A program made the position numbers and the translations under genes. Source: Atopobiaceae bacterium (lineage in GTDB: Bacteria; Actinomycetota; Coriobacteriia; Coriobacteriales; Atopobiaceae). Taken from it: 44,456 nucleotides of DNA. Of the stretch, positions 25,663-34,440 are shown piece by piece (the first letter of the stretch is position 1; each line of letters opens with the position of its first letter). The stretch spans positions 1 through 44,456 of the forward strand of contig JAFWMH010000039.1 in the NCBI GenBank assembly GCA_017510785.1. The letters are read 5' to 3'. The notes below the pieces were generated by a model. That model worked only from the letters and a program-made list of their open reading frames with translations. It was not told where the DNA came from and did not search any database.

Positions 25663-26343
25663 CTACAACTGCCGCATCGCAAGGCCGCGCATTCCGGCCG
25701 AGCGCATGTCCTCAACCGCTTGCGCGTGGTCAGGCGCCTCGAACACCGAGCTTCCGCCAACGAGCACGTTAGCGCCAGCCGCCACCACTCGATTGGCATT
25801 CTTGGGCGAAATGCCGCCATCAATCTCCACGAGCGGACGCACCGCATGACGCCTGCAGAGGTCCGTAAGCTTGTTGAGCTGCGTATAGGTGTGCTCGATG
25901 AACTGCTGCCCCGAGAAGCCCGGGTTCACCGACATCACGAGCACCATGTCCAAGTAGTCGATAATTGCATCGAGGGTGGAAACGGCCGTTCCAGGGTTTA
26001 TTGCCACGGCGGCTCGACGGCCATAGCGATGAATCTCATCCACGATGCGATGCGCATGCTTAGCCGTTTCCAAGTGGAAGGTAAGCACGTCGGCACCCGC
26101 CTCAAGATAGTCGCGGAACACCTCGTCGGGATTGCTCACCATCATATGAACGTCCACCGGAAGATCGGTGCCTCGTTTCACCGCCCGCAGCAGGCCCGGC
26201 CCAAACGAGATGTTGGGCACGAAGTCGCCATCCATAACGTCGTAATGGATAAAATCGGCATTCTCTACGCTCTTGAGCTCCTCTCCCAAATTGAGGAAGT
26301 CCGCTGCGAGAATCGACGGCGAAATACGAACTAGCTGACTCAT
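25663..26343 (-). CDS. rpe: Ribulose-phosphate 3-epimerase
   Basis: This 226-residue TIM-barrel enzyme of the pentose phosphate pathway interconverts ribulose-5-phosphate and xylulose-5-phosphate. It starts ISPSILAADFLNLGEEL. HYDVMDGDFVPNISFGP and VDVHMMVSNP carry the catalytic Asp and His ligands. VMSVNPGFSGQQFIE and VEIDGGISPKNA complete the active site, with the second catalytic Asp in EIDGG. The length is normal. It lies 9 nt after gpsA and 13 nt before the cysteine desulfurase, clearly within one operon. Confidence 0.97.
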   Translation of the reverse strand: MSQLVRISPSILAADFLNLGEELKSVENADFIHYDVMDGDFVPNISFGPGLLRAVKRGTDLPVDVHMMVSNPDEVFRDYLEAGADVLTFHLETAKHAHRIVDEIHRYGRRAAVAINPGTAVSTLDAIIDYLDMVLVMSVNPGFSGQQFIEHTYTQLNKLTDLCRRHAVRPLVEIDGGISPKNANRVVAAGANVLVGGSSVFEAPDHAQAVEDMRSAGMRGLAMRQL

Positions 26344-26352
26344 GCACCTCTC

Positions 26353-27396
26353 CTATTCGTTGGCACAACCATCGTGGCGCCCGCCAGGGACGACGCCATA
26401 GAACTCTTCCACGGACTGCCTGCCGAGCAAGCCGTCCACAACTACGTCCACGTCGGCCCCTTCGTAAAGAAGCGCGTTCACCGCCCGCGTGATGGGCACC
26501 TCCACGTCGTGGGCGCGCGCAAGCTCCAAGATGGACTTGGCCGCCTGAGCGCCCTCTACCACCATGCCCGTGCGACGCTCGTACTCCTCGAGGGACTCGC
26601 CTCGTGCGAGCGCCTCGCCAAACGTGCGGTTGCGCGAATGGCGCGACGTGCACGTGGCCACGAGGTCGCCCATGCCGGCAAGACCCATGCAGGTGAGAGG
26701 GTCCGCACCCATGGCAACCGCGACGCGACTCACCTCGGCCAAGCCGCGCGTCATGAGCACCGCGAGGGTGTTATCTCCTGCGCCAAGCTCGGCAGCGACG
26801 CCGCACGCAATCGCAATGACGTTTTTTACCGCGGCACAAATCTCGATGCCCCGGACGTCCTCGCTGAGGTACACCCTAAAGGCCGGACACACGAGCACGT
26901 CACGGAACAGTTCGGCCACGCTCGGCGTAGGCGATGCGATGACGGCCGCCGAAACGGTGCCTTGGCTTATCTCCTCCGCATGGTTGGGACCACTGAGCAC
27001 CGCAATGCGCTCCTCGCCGCCTAGCTCCTGTGCCACGACATCGGCCATGAGGCAGCCGGTGCCCTGCTCCACGCCCTTGGTGAGCACGAGCACGGGAACG
27101 TCGGGCGCGACATACGGCGCCAGCTTTTTGCAGGTAGAGCGCAGGAAGGGCGAGGGTACCGCCACGAGCACGGCCGTCGCGTTGCGCATGGCCTCTTCCA
27201 TGGAGTTCGTGGCGCGCACGTTGGAATGCAACTCGTAGTCGCGCAACTGATGAGGGTTGTGATGGTTCTCGTTTATCCCGTGCACGACCTCGTCCTCGAA
27301 CGACCACACCACGACCTCCTCCGCATTCGGCGCAAGGAGCCGCGTGATGGCCGTGCCCCACGAACCGGAGCCTATTACGGCTATCGTCTCGATCAT
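26353..27396 (-). CDS. gpsA: Glycerol-3-phosphate dehydrogenase [NAD(P)+]
   Basis: This 347-residue cytosolic enzyme reduces dihydroxyacetone phosphate to sn-glycerol-3-phosphate, the backbone for phospholipids. The Rossmann motif is VIGSGSWGTAI. VAVPSPFLR, LTKGVEQGTG and LSGPNHAEEISQG follow. The catalytic Lys is in AAVKNVIAIACG, and AGMGDLVATCTSRHSRNR is the family signature. Its ATG overlaps the plsY stop codon (ATGA), so the acyltransferase that uses its product is translated just before it. Confidence 0.97.
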   Translation of the reverse strand: MIETIAVIGSGSWGTAITRLLAPNAEEVVVWSFEDEVVHGINENHHNPHQLRDYELHSNVRATNSMEEAMRNATAVLVAVPSPFLRSTCKKLAPYVAPDVPVLVLTKGVEQGTGCLMADVVAQELGGEERIAVLSGPNHAEEISQGTVSAAVIASPTPSVAELFRDVLVCPAFRVYLSEDVRGIEICAAVKNVIAIACGVAAELGAGDNTLAVLMTRGLAEVSRVAVAMGADPLTCMGLAGMGDLVATCTSRHSRNRTFGEALARGESLEEYERRTGMVVEGAQAAKSILELARAHDVEVPITRAVNALLYEGADVDVVVDGLLGRQSVEEFYGVVPGGRHDGCANE

Positions 27397-28067
27397 TTGC
27401 CATCACCTTTCTTGCTGTTCCCAATCGAGAAGCGACGTTCCTCGCCGTGCATGAGACGCTTGATGTTTTCGCGATGCGACCAAACGACCACGATGGCGAC
27501 GATCACCACCGGTATGAGGGCAGGTAGCGACATGCCCCAAAACACGCCCTGGATGGGAAGCGAGCACGTCGTTATTACCGAGCCAAGCGAAACGTAACCC
27601 GTAGGGATGGCGAAGAGCAAAAAGATGGCGAAGAGCCCCAAACCCATGGGCCACCACATGCCAAGCGATGCGCCCAAGCCAACGGCTATGCCCTTGCCAC
27701 CCTTAAAATGCAGATAAGGACTAAAGATGTGCCCGAGCACGGCCGCGCAGAAGAGCCACGAGCCAACCCAGCCATACTCGGCATTGCGCGCCACGGCCGA
27801 CCAGTCTCCGCCCAAGAAGATTTGAGAAATGAGGAACTTGCCGAGCAGCACGCAAAGCGCACCCTTGGCGACGTCGCACGCAAACGTAAGCGCCGCCGCC
27901 TTGCCGCCGGCCGTGCGCGCGACGTTCGTCATGCCGATGTTGCCCGAGCCAGCCTTGCGTACGTCGATGCCCGAGAGCTTGGCCGCGAAGATCATCCCGA
28001 ACGGTATGCCGCATATCAAATAGGTAATGATAACCCCTATGACAGTGGCGATGATCACTCCAGTCAT
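27393..28067 (-). CDS. plsY: Glycerol-3-phosphate acyltransferase PlsY
   Basis: This 224-residue membrane enzyme transfers an acyl group from acyl-phosphate to glycerol-3-phosphate, the first step of phosphatidic acid synthesis. It has about five membrane spans. Conserved loops are SGIDVRKAGSGNIGMTN, HIFSPYLHFKGGKGIAVG and SHRENIKRLMHG. It lies two bases after der and overlaps gpsA by 4 nt. PlsC for the next acylation step is encoded in the same run as part of a cmk fusion. Confidence 0.96.
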   Translation of the reverse strand: MTGVIIATVIGVIITYLICGIPFGMIFAAKLSGIDVRKAGSGNIGMTNVARTAGGKAAALTFACDVAKGALCVLLGKFLISQIFLGGDWSAVARNAEYGWVGSWLFCAAVLGHIFSPYLHFKGGKGIAVGLGASLGMWWPMGLGLFAIFLLFAIPTGYVSLGSVITTCSLPIQGVFWGMSLPALIPVVIVAIVVVWSHRENIKRLMHGEERRFSIGNSKKGDGK

Positions 28068-28069
28068 GA

Positions 28070-29386
28070 CTAGTCCTTTCGACGGAACTTAAGACGAATG
28101 GGAGTGCCCTCGAGCGCAATGCGTTCGCGGAGTCGGTTTTCCACAAAGCGCTCGAAATTGTCGTCCACGAGGTCGGGCGCGTTGCAGAAGAAGGCGAATA
28201 CCGGCGGGCACACCGAAGGCTGGGTAGCATAATTGAGCTTGAGACGACGGTTGCCCTTGGTTATGGTGTGTCCCGTCGCACGAATCTCGTCGAGAATGGC
28301 GTTGAGCTTTGACGTTTGCACGCGACTCGCCCTGGCCTCGGCCGCACGCTGCGCCGCGTCGAGCACGCGCAAGCAGGAGCGTCCCGTAAGCGCCGACATG
28401 CGCACGAGCGGAACCCAGCTCATGTGTGCCATGCGACGCGCGAAGGAGTTCTCCACCTCTTCGCGGCGCCGGTCGTCGGTTACGAGGTCCCACTTGTTCA
28501 GGCAAAGAACCAGCGCGCATCCGCGCTCGATGGCCATGTTCGCGAGCTTTTGGTCCTGCTCCGTTACGCCCACCGAAGAATCCACCACGAGTAGGCACAC
28601 GTCTGCTTCGTCCATCGCCATGAGACCGCGCACCATGCTGTAGTACTCCACGTCCTCGTGGACCTGCGACTTCTTGCGCATACCGGCCGTATCGACCAGC
28701 CTAAAGCGCGCGTCCCCACGCTCTACCACGACGTCCACCGCATCGCGCGTGGTGCCCGCGACGTCGCTCACTATGGAGCGGTCGTGGCCCACGAGCCGGT
28801 TGGTGAGCGACGATTTGCCTACGTTGGGCCGACCGATGATGGCGACGGCAATGGTGTCCTCGGGCTCGTCGGGCTCCTCCACCTCTGGCGGTAGCGCGTT
28901 TACCACGTCGTCGAGCAGGTCGCCCGTGCCATGGCCATGCCCCGCCGAAAGCGGCCGCGGCTCTCCCACACCAAGCTGATAAAAGTCCCACACGGCAGTC
29001 TCGTTGGACGGGTCGTCCATTTTGTTCACAACGAGGAACGACGGCTTCTTGGAGCGACGCACCACGCGTGCGACCTCCTCGTCCTCGTCGGTTACGCCCA
29101 CCATGCCGTCGACCACGAACACGATAACGTCGGCCTCTTCGCAGGCCAAAAGCGCTTGCTCGCGAATGCGCGGCGCGAACGTATCCTTCGAGTGGATGGA
29201 TTCGATGCCGCCCGTGTCCACCAGCACGAACTCGCGGCCGTTCCAGTCCGTTTTATGATACGAGCGGTCGCGGGTAACGCCACGCGACTCATGCACGATG
29301 GCATCGCGACGCTCGGCCAGTCGGTTTACGAGGGTAGATTTCCCAACGTTTGGTCGCCCCACCACGGCGACTATTGGTTTGCTCAT
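28070..29386 (-). CDS. der: GTPase Der (EngA)
   Basis: This 438-residue ribosome-assembly GTPase has two G domains and a C-terminal KH-like domain. The P-loops are GRPNVGKST (near 9-17) and GRPNVGKSS (near 189-197). DTGGIE and DTAGMRKKSQV are the G3 regions, and NKMD and NKWD the G4 motifs. The tail has RRLKLNYATQPSVCPPVFAF, typical of Der. It matures the 50S subunit. It starts a tight der-plsY-gpsA-rpe-nifS series after a 315-bp gap from the DUF512 gene. Confidence 0.97.
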   Translation of the reverse strand: MSKPIVAVVGRPNVGKSTLVNRLAERRDAIVHESRGVTRDRSYHKTDWNGREFVLVDTGGIESIHSKDTFAPRIREQALLACEEADVIVFVVDGMVGVTDEDEEVARVVRRSKKPSFLVVNKMDDPSNETAVWDFYQLGVGEPRPLSAGHGHGTGDLLDDVVNALPPEVEEPDEPEDTIAVAIIGRPNVGKSSLTNRLVGHDRSIVSDVAGTTRDAVDVVVERGDARFRLVDTAGMRKKSQVHEDVEYYSMVRGLMAMDEADVCLLVVDSSVGVTEQDQKLANMAIERGCALVLCLNKWDLVTDDRRREEVENSFARRMAHMSWVPLVRMSALTGRSCLRVLDAAQRAAEARASRVQTSKLNAILDEIRATGHTITKGNRRLKLNYATQPSVCPPVFAFFCNAPDLVDDNFERFVENRLRERIALEGTPIRLKFRRKD

Positions 29387-29600
29387 GCATGTACCTCCTC
29401 AGATTGCGTATATATGGTAACCCAACTAGGGGACGTTTATTCCAGCGGAGCCACACCCTCACACGTTTCGCAGGTACAAGGCGCGGGGTGCCTGTGACGC
29501 GCCGAACGGGACACCGAGCGGGGGGTCGAAACGGGCGGCGAGCGGGGGGGTCGAGCGGGGCGGCGAGCGAACCGCATCGATTCAGCTGGGACGCAAACAA

Positions 29601-29664
29601 CCTGTGTGCTGGGAGGCCCACTTAGCCCGGTTTTCGCCCGCTAAACGGCGCCCCAGCACACAGG
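29601..29664. terminator. Long hairpin in the DUF512-der gap
   Basis: Arms CCTGTGTGCTGGG and CCCAGCACACAGG pair perfectly (13 bp) around a 38-nt loop that contains its own TTAGC/GCTAA stem. On the minus strand it follows the DUF512 stop by about 40 nt and is trailed by TTGTTTG, so it could terminate that gene or be a structured leader of der. The rest of the 315-bp gap has a G-rich direct repeat (CGAGCGGGGGG at about 29515 and 29540) and nothing else seen. Confidence 0.5.
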
Positions 29665-29702
29665 ATGCGTAGCGTGTATCGGCAGGACCACGTACGGCTG
29701 CA

Positions 29703-31421
29703 CTAATCGACTAAATGACCACGCGAATGCAACGTTGACAGCAGCGAATCGAGCAACACGCGCGGGCTGGGAACACACACCAGCACGGTAGCACCACGAC
29801 GTTCGAGCTCGCGCTTTATCTTCGTTTGCGAAACACCATCAAGGGTGACTTTGTCGAAGTTAAACATAACCTCCGGCAGCACCACCGTCGTTCGCGCGAG
29901 GTCGTTTGGTAACTGGGCAAGGAGATCCTCGGCCACAATTAGACCGGTAACGTTGACGTCGCCACCGTAATAGTTATTGCGGATAGCATGCGGACCAATA
30001 CGTCGAACATCGCCACTCTCCCATCGCGTGTCGCAACTCACGTCGCGCGTGTCATGGGCAGACAACTGCGCGTCCCACTGCGCCGTAGTGCCTTCGCAAC
30101 TCGCGTCGCGCGCGTCATGGGCGTCGCGCGTGTCATGGGCGTCGCGCGCGTAGCAACACCAGTCGCATGCCTCCGTAGGCGGATTGCGCAGCCCGTCGTA
30201 CCTCACCCCCAGCGCGGCATTTGGCACGTCGCACGGAACGTCGAACGGCGCGTCGCAATCATCGCCTCGAGCGTCGGTGAATGGCAATCGTGCCACACGC
30301 GTGCCGTTGTCTGCTTCCGCGAACGCATCGCACAGCTCGCCGAACACCCCACACGCCGCTTCGCCGCACACCAACAGCGCGTGCTCATTCAGCTCTTCGA
30401 AACACCGCGACACGAGCCCCAGCTCGTCGCCACGCCGCACGCGCAGCTCCTCAACCTCGTCCAAAAAGCTGCGAAGCATTCCAATGCCATCGTGGAACTG
30501 CGGGTATCCATCGTAGGTTTCGGCAGGCGGCACCGGCAAGTCGGCGTCGAGATAAAACTCGTCCGAAAGCTGAAACCGAGTAATGCCCATCTCGCGTCGC
30601 GCACGCCGCTGATACGGCTCCAGCAGCCTCACCACCGCGCGACTCGCCTCGCGGTCCTCCGAGAATGACGACGAAAAGCGTTTGGAATACTTGGTGTAGC
30701 CCAGCGGCACGATCGCGAGCGAGGTTATCTGCGGACGTTCCTCAACCCACGCGAGCGTTCGCTCCAGCTCCGGGCCATCGTTTATGCCCGCGCACAGCAC
30801 GATTTGCCCATGCACCTCGATGTTCGCCTCGCACAGCCGCTCGAGCACCTCCATCCCACGCATGGCACGCCGGCCGATAAGCGGAACGCGAACCTCAGGG
30901 CTCACGGCGTGAATCGAAACGTTCATGGGTTCCATGCGGCACCGAATGATGCGCTCGACGTCCTCGTCGGTGAGGTTCGTGAGCGTGACGAAATTCCCCT
31001 GCAAAAACGAAAGCCTATAGTCGTCGTCGCGCACCATAAGAGAAGCACGTGCGTCGTCGGGCAGCATGGCCATAAAGCAAAACTGACACGCATTCACGCA
31101 GGTACGAATCCCGTCGAACAACACATCGTCGAACTCGATGCCCCAGTCTTCGCCCGGGTCGCGTTCCAACGTGCAGGCATACTCCTCACCGTCGGCAGGG
31201 TCGAACACGACCAGCTCGGCCACGTCGCCATCGGCCTCCCAGCGCCAGGCAACAATATCGGGGAGGGGCTCTCCGTTAACCTCGTCGATGCGCATGCCCG
31301 GCTCGAGGCCCGCCGCCCACGCGGGGCTGCCATGCTCGACGCGCTCAATCCAAGCACCGTGTCGTCGCTCGCGCGTGCTCGCGTAGTCGGCCCTTCGCTC
31401 CGCACGCGAGGTACCAGCCAT
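29703..31421 (-). CDS. Radical SAM DUF512-family protein with repeat insert
   Basis: This 572-residue protein has an N-terminal PDZ-like domain (IERVEHGSPAWAAGLEPGMR). The radical SAM cluster motif is CVNACQFC (CX3CX2C). The DUF512 domain follows, with SDEFYLDADLPVPP and the C-terminal NNYYGGDVNVTGLIVAEDLL. The family is widespread in Clostridia and Actinobacteria and often adjoins der and plsY, as here; the substrate is unknown. The start ATG at 31421 has GGGGAGGGG 5 nt upstream. Between the radical SAM part and the final domain lies a repetitive insert of Ala/Arg/His/Asp hexads (AHDTRD) not expected in the family. Confidence 0.9.
   Translation of the reverse strand: MAGTSRAERRADYASTRERRHGAWIERVEHGSPAWAAGLEPGMRIDEVNGEPLPDIVAWRWEADGDVAELVVFDPADGEEYACTLERDPGEDWGIEFDDVLFDGIRTCVNACQFCFMAMLPDDARASLMVRDDDYRLSFLQGNFVTLTNLTDEDVERIIRCRMEPMNVSIHAVSPEVRVPLIGRRAMRGMEVLERLCEANIEVHGQIVLCAGINDGPELERTLAWVEERPQITSLAIVPLGYTKYSKRFSSSFSEDREASRAVVRLLEPYQRRARREMGITRFQLSDEFYLDADLPVPPAETYDGYPQFHDGIGMLRSFLDEVEELRVRRGDELGLVSRCFEELNEHALLVCGEAACGVFGELCDAFAEADNGTRVARLPFTDARGDDCDAPFDVPCDVPNAALGVRYDGLRNPPTEACDWCCYARDAHDTRDAHDARDASCEGTTAQWDAQLSAHDTRDVSCDTRWESGDVRRIGPHAIRNNYYGGDVNVTGLIVAEDLLAQLPNDLARTTVVLPEVMFNFDKVTLDGVSQTKIKRELERRGATVLVCVPSPRVLLDSLLSTLHSRGHLVD
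30042..30158. repeat. In-frame 18-bp repeat inside the DUF512 gene
   Basis: The 18-bp unit GTCGCGCGTGTCATGGGC occurs at 30042, 30105, 30123 and (partial) 30141. A larger 63-bp duplication beginning TCGCAACTC covers 30031 and 30094. Both periods are multiples of three, so the reading frame is kept and the protein gains AHDxRD hexads. Confidence 0.75.
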
Positions 31422-31467
31422 TATGCCCCTCCCCACTTAACAGATAAACGCATCATATTTGCAATCA

Positions 31468-32307
31468 CTACGCGGAGAGGTCGCGCACCCGGGCGCAAAC
31501 AGCCTCGATTTGGTCGGCGGGCGTGGAGGCACCGGCCGTTATTCCGACCAGCTCCGCATCCGCCAACCACACCTGTTCGATTTCGCTCGCATCCTCCACA
31601 TGATGCGTTCGTTCGCAACGCCCGCTACACACGTCAGCCAAATGACGCGTGTTGGCCGACCCACGTCCGCCGATCACAAGCATAACGTCGGCCTTCGACG
31701 CAAGTTCGGCCGCGGCCTGTTGCCGTTCGCTCGTTGCCTCGCAAATGGTGTCTACGACGCGCAGCTCCTCGCAACGGCCAATGAGTCCGCTTACCACTTC
31801 GCGCAACACCCGCCGCTCGAGCGTAGTTTGCGCCACTACGCCAATCTTTTTCGCTTTAGGTACTAAGACAAGTTCCTCCGCGGAACCCACCACCACAGCC
31901 TCGGGCGCGTGGCCGCACGTTCCCTCAACTTCGGGGTGGCCCTTCTCTCCCACCACGACAACCACATAGCCCTCACGCGCCATGCGCTCGACGGTAACAT
32001 GCACCTTCTTAACGTACGGACACGTCGCATCGACGCACGTCAGGCCCGCCTCGGCCGCACGCGCCTCAACCTCCGGCGTTACGCCATGCGCGCGCATCAA
32101 CAAGGTGGCGCCGGGAGTGGCATCTTCGGGTTGTTCCACTGCCGTAACGCCGCTTTTCGCGAGTGAATCCACCACTGCGGGATTGTGGATAAGCGGTCCT
32201 AGCGTGTGCACAGGACCAGTTGCTTCGGCAGCCACACGTCGCGCAAGCTCCAACGCCCGCCCCACACCAAAACATGCACCGGCCTTCTGGGCTACTACAA
32301 TCTGCAT
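31468..32307 (-). CDS. ispH: 4-hydroxy-3-methylbut-2-enyl diphosphate reductase
   Basis: This 279-residue [4Fe-4S] enzyme makes IPP and DMAPP, the last step of the MEP isoprenoid pathway. The three cluster cysteines are Cys12 (QKAGACFGV), the Cys in DATCPYVKK, and the Cys in VDTICEATSERQ. RAHGVTPEV, GEKGHPEVEG and AGASTPADQIE are also canonical. ATG at 32307 is preceded by AAGGAG 7 nt upstream; the frame runs open to 32373 through a hairpin and is not supported there. cmk-plsC upstream is the usual neighbour in Firmicutes. Confidence 0.97.
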   Translation of the reverse strand: MQIVVAQKAGACFGVGRALELARRVAAEATGPVHTLGPLIHNPAVVDSLAKSGVTAVEQPEDATPGATLLMRAHGVTPEVEARAAEAGLTCVDATCPYVKKVHVTVERMAREGYVVVVVGEKGHPEVEGTCGHAPEAVVVGSAEELVLVPKAKKIGVVAQTTLERRVLREVVSGLIGRCEELRVVDTICEATSERQQAAAELASKADVMLVIGGRGSANTRHLADVCSGRCERTHHVEDASEIEQVWLADAELVGITAGASTPADQIEAVCARVRDLSA

Positions 32308-32325
32308 GTTATATCTCCTTCCAAC

Positions 32326-32362
32326 GAGACGATGGAGACGGGCCACCCGTCCCCATCGTCTC
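32326..32362 (-). promoter_or_regulatory. 17-bp hairpin just upstream of the ispH start
   Basis: Arms GAGACGATGGAGACGGG and CCCGTCCCCATCGTCTC pair with one A-C mismatch and a 3-nt loop, ending about 5 nt before the ispH ribosome-binding site. No U-tract follows on either strand. It may stop cmk-plsC transcripts, stabilise an ispH transcript start or affect translation. Confidence 0.5.
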
Positions 32363-32373
32363 ACACTAAACAA

Positions 32374-32544
32374 GGCGCTCGTCGCTTGCGGAAAACGTGC
32401 TCATCCTCCGCACAAGGCGCTTGTACCTGCACAACGCGCTCGTCGCTTGCGGCACTTGTCACCCGCGCTAGACGCTCGTCCTTGCATGTTACAAGACACG
32501 TCCCAGCACAAGACGCACGACTCTTACGGCGCTCGTCGCTTGCA
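32374..32544. repeat. Interspersed GCGCTCGTCGCTTGC repeats
   Basis: GGCGCTCGTCGCTTGCGG stands at 32374, a near copy at 32435 and another at 32527, with degenerate copies near 32413 and 32470. They fill the gap between cmk-plsC and ispH. The last copy touches the cmk-plsC stop codon. Confidence 0.6.
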
Positions 32545-32549
32545 GATCG

Positions 32550-34418
32550 TTACATCTTTCCGGGATGCTCGGCACGAAGCTCTTCGCGCAGCTCGTACAC
32601 GCGGTCCATCGCGAGCTTCTCCATAGCCTTTGCACGCTGCTTGCGGCCCTTTTCCTCGATTTGGTCGAACGTAATAGGTTCGCCCACCTTCATCCACACG
32701 CGACCCGGACGCAATGGCTTGTTGCCTCCCGGAGCGCCATCGCGCGCGCCGACAATGGCGACCGGCAGTACCGGCACCTTAGCCAACTGAGCCATCAACG
32801 CGAAGCCGCCGTGAATGGTAACGTCTTGGTCGTCGGAATACACACGCGTTCCCTCGGGAAACACCAGCACGTCTTCGCCACGCTGCAGCGCGCGCTGGGC
32901 ACGTCGAACGGCCTTGATATCGGCTGTGCCGCGCTCGACGGGAATGGCTCCCACGCGAGCGAAGAACCACTTAACGAAATCATTCCCATCGAACTCACTC
33001 TTGTAAATGGGACGCATGCGACGTCCGTGGAACCAGTCCGAAACCACAATGACCACCGGATCGAGCATCGAGACGTGGTTCATCACCACCACGCGACCGG
33101 TATCGGCCTTCCACAGCCGCTCGCCGTTCTCAACTGACCAGTTCCACAGCAGCTTGCTGAGACCACCGCACGCCCAAATCGTGGTACCAAGCAGCGCTCT
33201 TGTGGAAAGCGGATAATCCCGCTCGGAATGCTCGTAAAACTCTTCTGGCTCATGACGCGCAAACTGCTTCATGCGACCGTCGGTCGCAGCGTCTTCGTCC
33301 TCGGCTTTTTTTGCCTGGCCGCGCTTTTTGAACTTGTCACCAAGTCGCTTGGCGCCCGCTTGTGTGGCGCCCAACAGCTTGCCGCCCAATCGCCTGACGC
33401 CCCCTTGCTTGGCATCCGCCTGCGCCGGCTGCGCATCATCGGCAGAAATCTCAACCTCAACTTCACCCTCAGTCTTATCAACCTCAGGCTTAGCTTCATG
33501 CTCTACCTCTACCTCGGCTTCGGCCACAGTCTTTTCCGAAGTTGCAGAATTGTCCGCTTCCTCGGCCGCAGTCATCGTTTCCTCGGCCGCTGTCACCGTT
33601 TCCGGTTCCGTTGTCGCTACTACCTGCGCAGCAGTTTTCTCTGCCGCCTCAGCCGGCTCGCTATTCTCTGCTACCGCTGCAGGCTCGCTTTTCTCTGCCG
33701 CCTCAGCCGGATCGCATTTCTGCATCACTTCGCTATTCTCCGCTACATCCACGCCCGAAGTTCTGGCCTCCTCAATCCACGCCGAGATCTGCGCGACCTC
33801 TTCCTCAACCGTCATGGACGAATTGTCCATGAGGTGAGCGTCGTCTGCCGCACACAATGGCGCCGTCTCGCGGGAGGAATCGGCCTCGTCGCGCTTCATG
33901 ATGCTCTCCAAAATACGCTTTTCCTCCTCGGGATCCGCAACGCTGCGCTGCTCGGCGCGCCTGTGCGCACGCGACTCGGCATCCGCCGTAAGAAACACCT
34001 TAACCTCGGCATCGGGAAAAACGACCGTTCCAATGTCGCGACCCTCGGCAACCACGTCGCCTTCCTCGGCTAGCCTACGCTGCTCGGCAACCATGGCCTC
34101 ACGCACTGCAGGGATTGCCGCCACGCGCGAAACCGACGCATCGACCTCAGGCGTACGAATCGCCTCCGAAACGTCGCGGCCATCAAGCACAATGCGCTGC
34201 GATGCGTCCTCGCCCACCGCAAACTCAATGCGTATGCGGCGCGCCACCTCGCTCACAGCCTCATCGTCCTCAAGGTCAACTTCCCCCTCAAGACACGCCA
34301 GCGTCACCGACCTATACATAGCTCCAGTGTCGAGCATCGAAAAATCCATGCGCTCTGCCAGCGCGTGCGCCACCGTCGACTTGCCCGACCCAGCAGGTCC
34401 ATCGATTGCCACCTTCAT
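32550..34418 (-). CDS. cmk: Cytidylate kinase fused to PlsC-type acyltransferase
   Basis: This 622-residue protein joins two enzymes. Residues 1-220 are CMP kinase: P-loop GPAGSGKST (7-15), DTGAMYR (30-36), AEGRDIGTVVFP (124-135) and RDEADSSR (176-183). Residues about 405-622 are a 1-acyl-glycerol-3-phosphate acyltransferase: NHVSMLD (447-453) holds the catalytic His and Asp, and FPEGTR (520-525) binds substrate. The linker (about 222-400) is acidic Ala/Glu repeat (AAEKSEPAAVAENSEPA), then a basic helix-like part (RRLGGKLLGATQAGAKRLG). cmk and plsC are separate neighbours before ispH in many Firmicutes, so the fusion likely arose from adjacent genes. The frame is continuous. It links pyrimidine nucleotide and phospholipid supply in one polypeptide. 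Confidence 0.93.
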   Translation of the reverse strand: MKVAIDGPAGSGKSTVAHALAERMDFSMLDTGAMYRSVTLACLEGEVDLEDDEAVSEVARRIRIEFAVGEDASQRIVLDGRDVSEAIRTPEVDASVSRVAAIPAVREAMVAEQRRLAEEGDVVAEGRDIGTVVFPDAEVKVFLTADAESRAHRRAEQRSVADPEEEKRILESIMKRDEADSSRETAPLCAADDAHLMDNSSMTVEEEVAQISAWIEEARTSGVDVAENSEVMQKCDPAEAAEKSEPAAVAENSEPAEAAEKTAAQVVATTEPETVTAAEETMTAAEEADNSATSEKTVAEAEVEVEHEAKPEVDKTEGEVEVEISADDAQPAQADAKQGGVRRLGGKLLGATQAGAKRLGDKFKKRGQAKKAEDEDAATDGRMKQFARHEPEEFYEHSERDYPLSTRALLGTTIWACGGLSKLLWNWSVENGERLWKADTGRVVVMNHVSMLDPVVIVVSDWFHGRRMRPIYKSEFDGNDFVKWFFARVGAIPVERGTADIKAVRRAQRALQRGEDVLVFPEGTRVYSDDQDVTIHGGFALMAQLAKVPVLPVAIVGARDGAPGGNKPLRPGRVWMKVGEPITFDQIEEKGRKQRAKAMEKLAMDRVYELREELRAEHPGKM

Positions 34419-34440
34419 ACGAGTCTCCCATCAATCGGCA

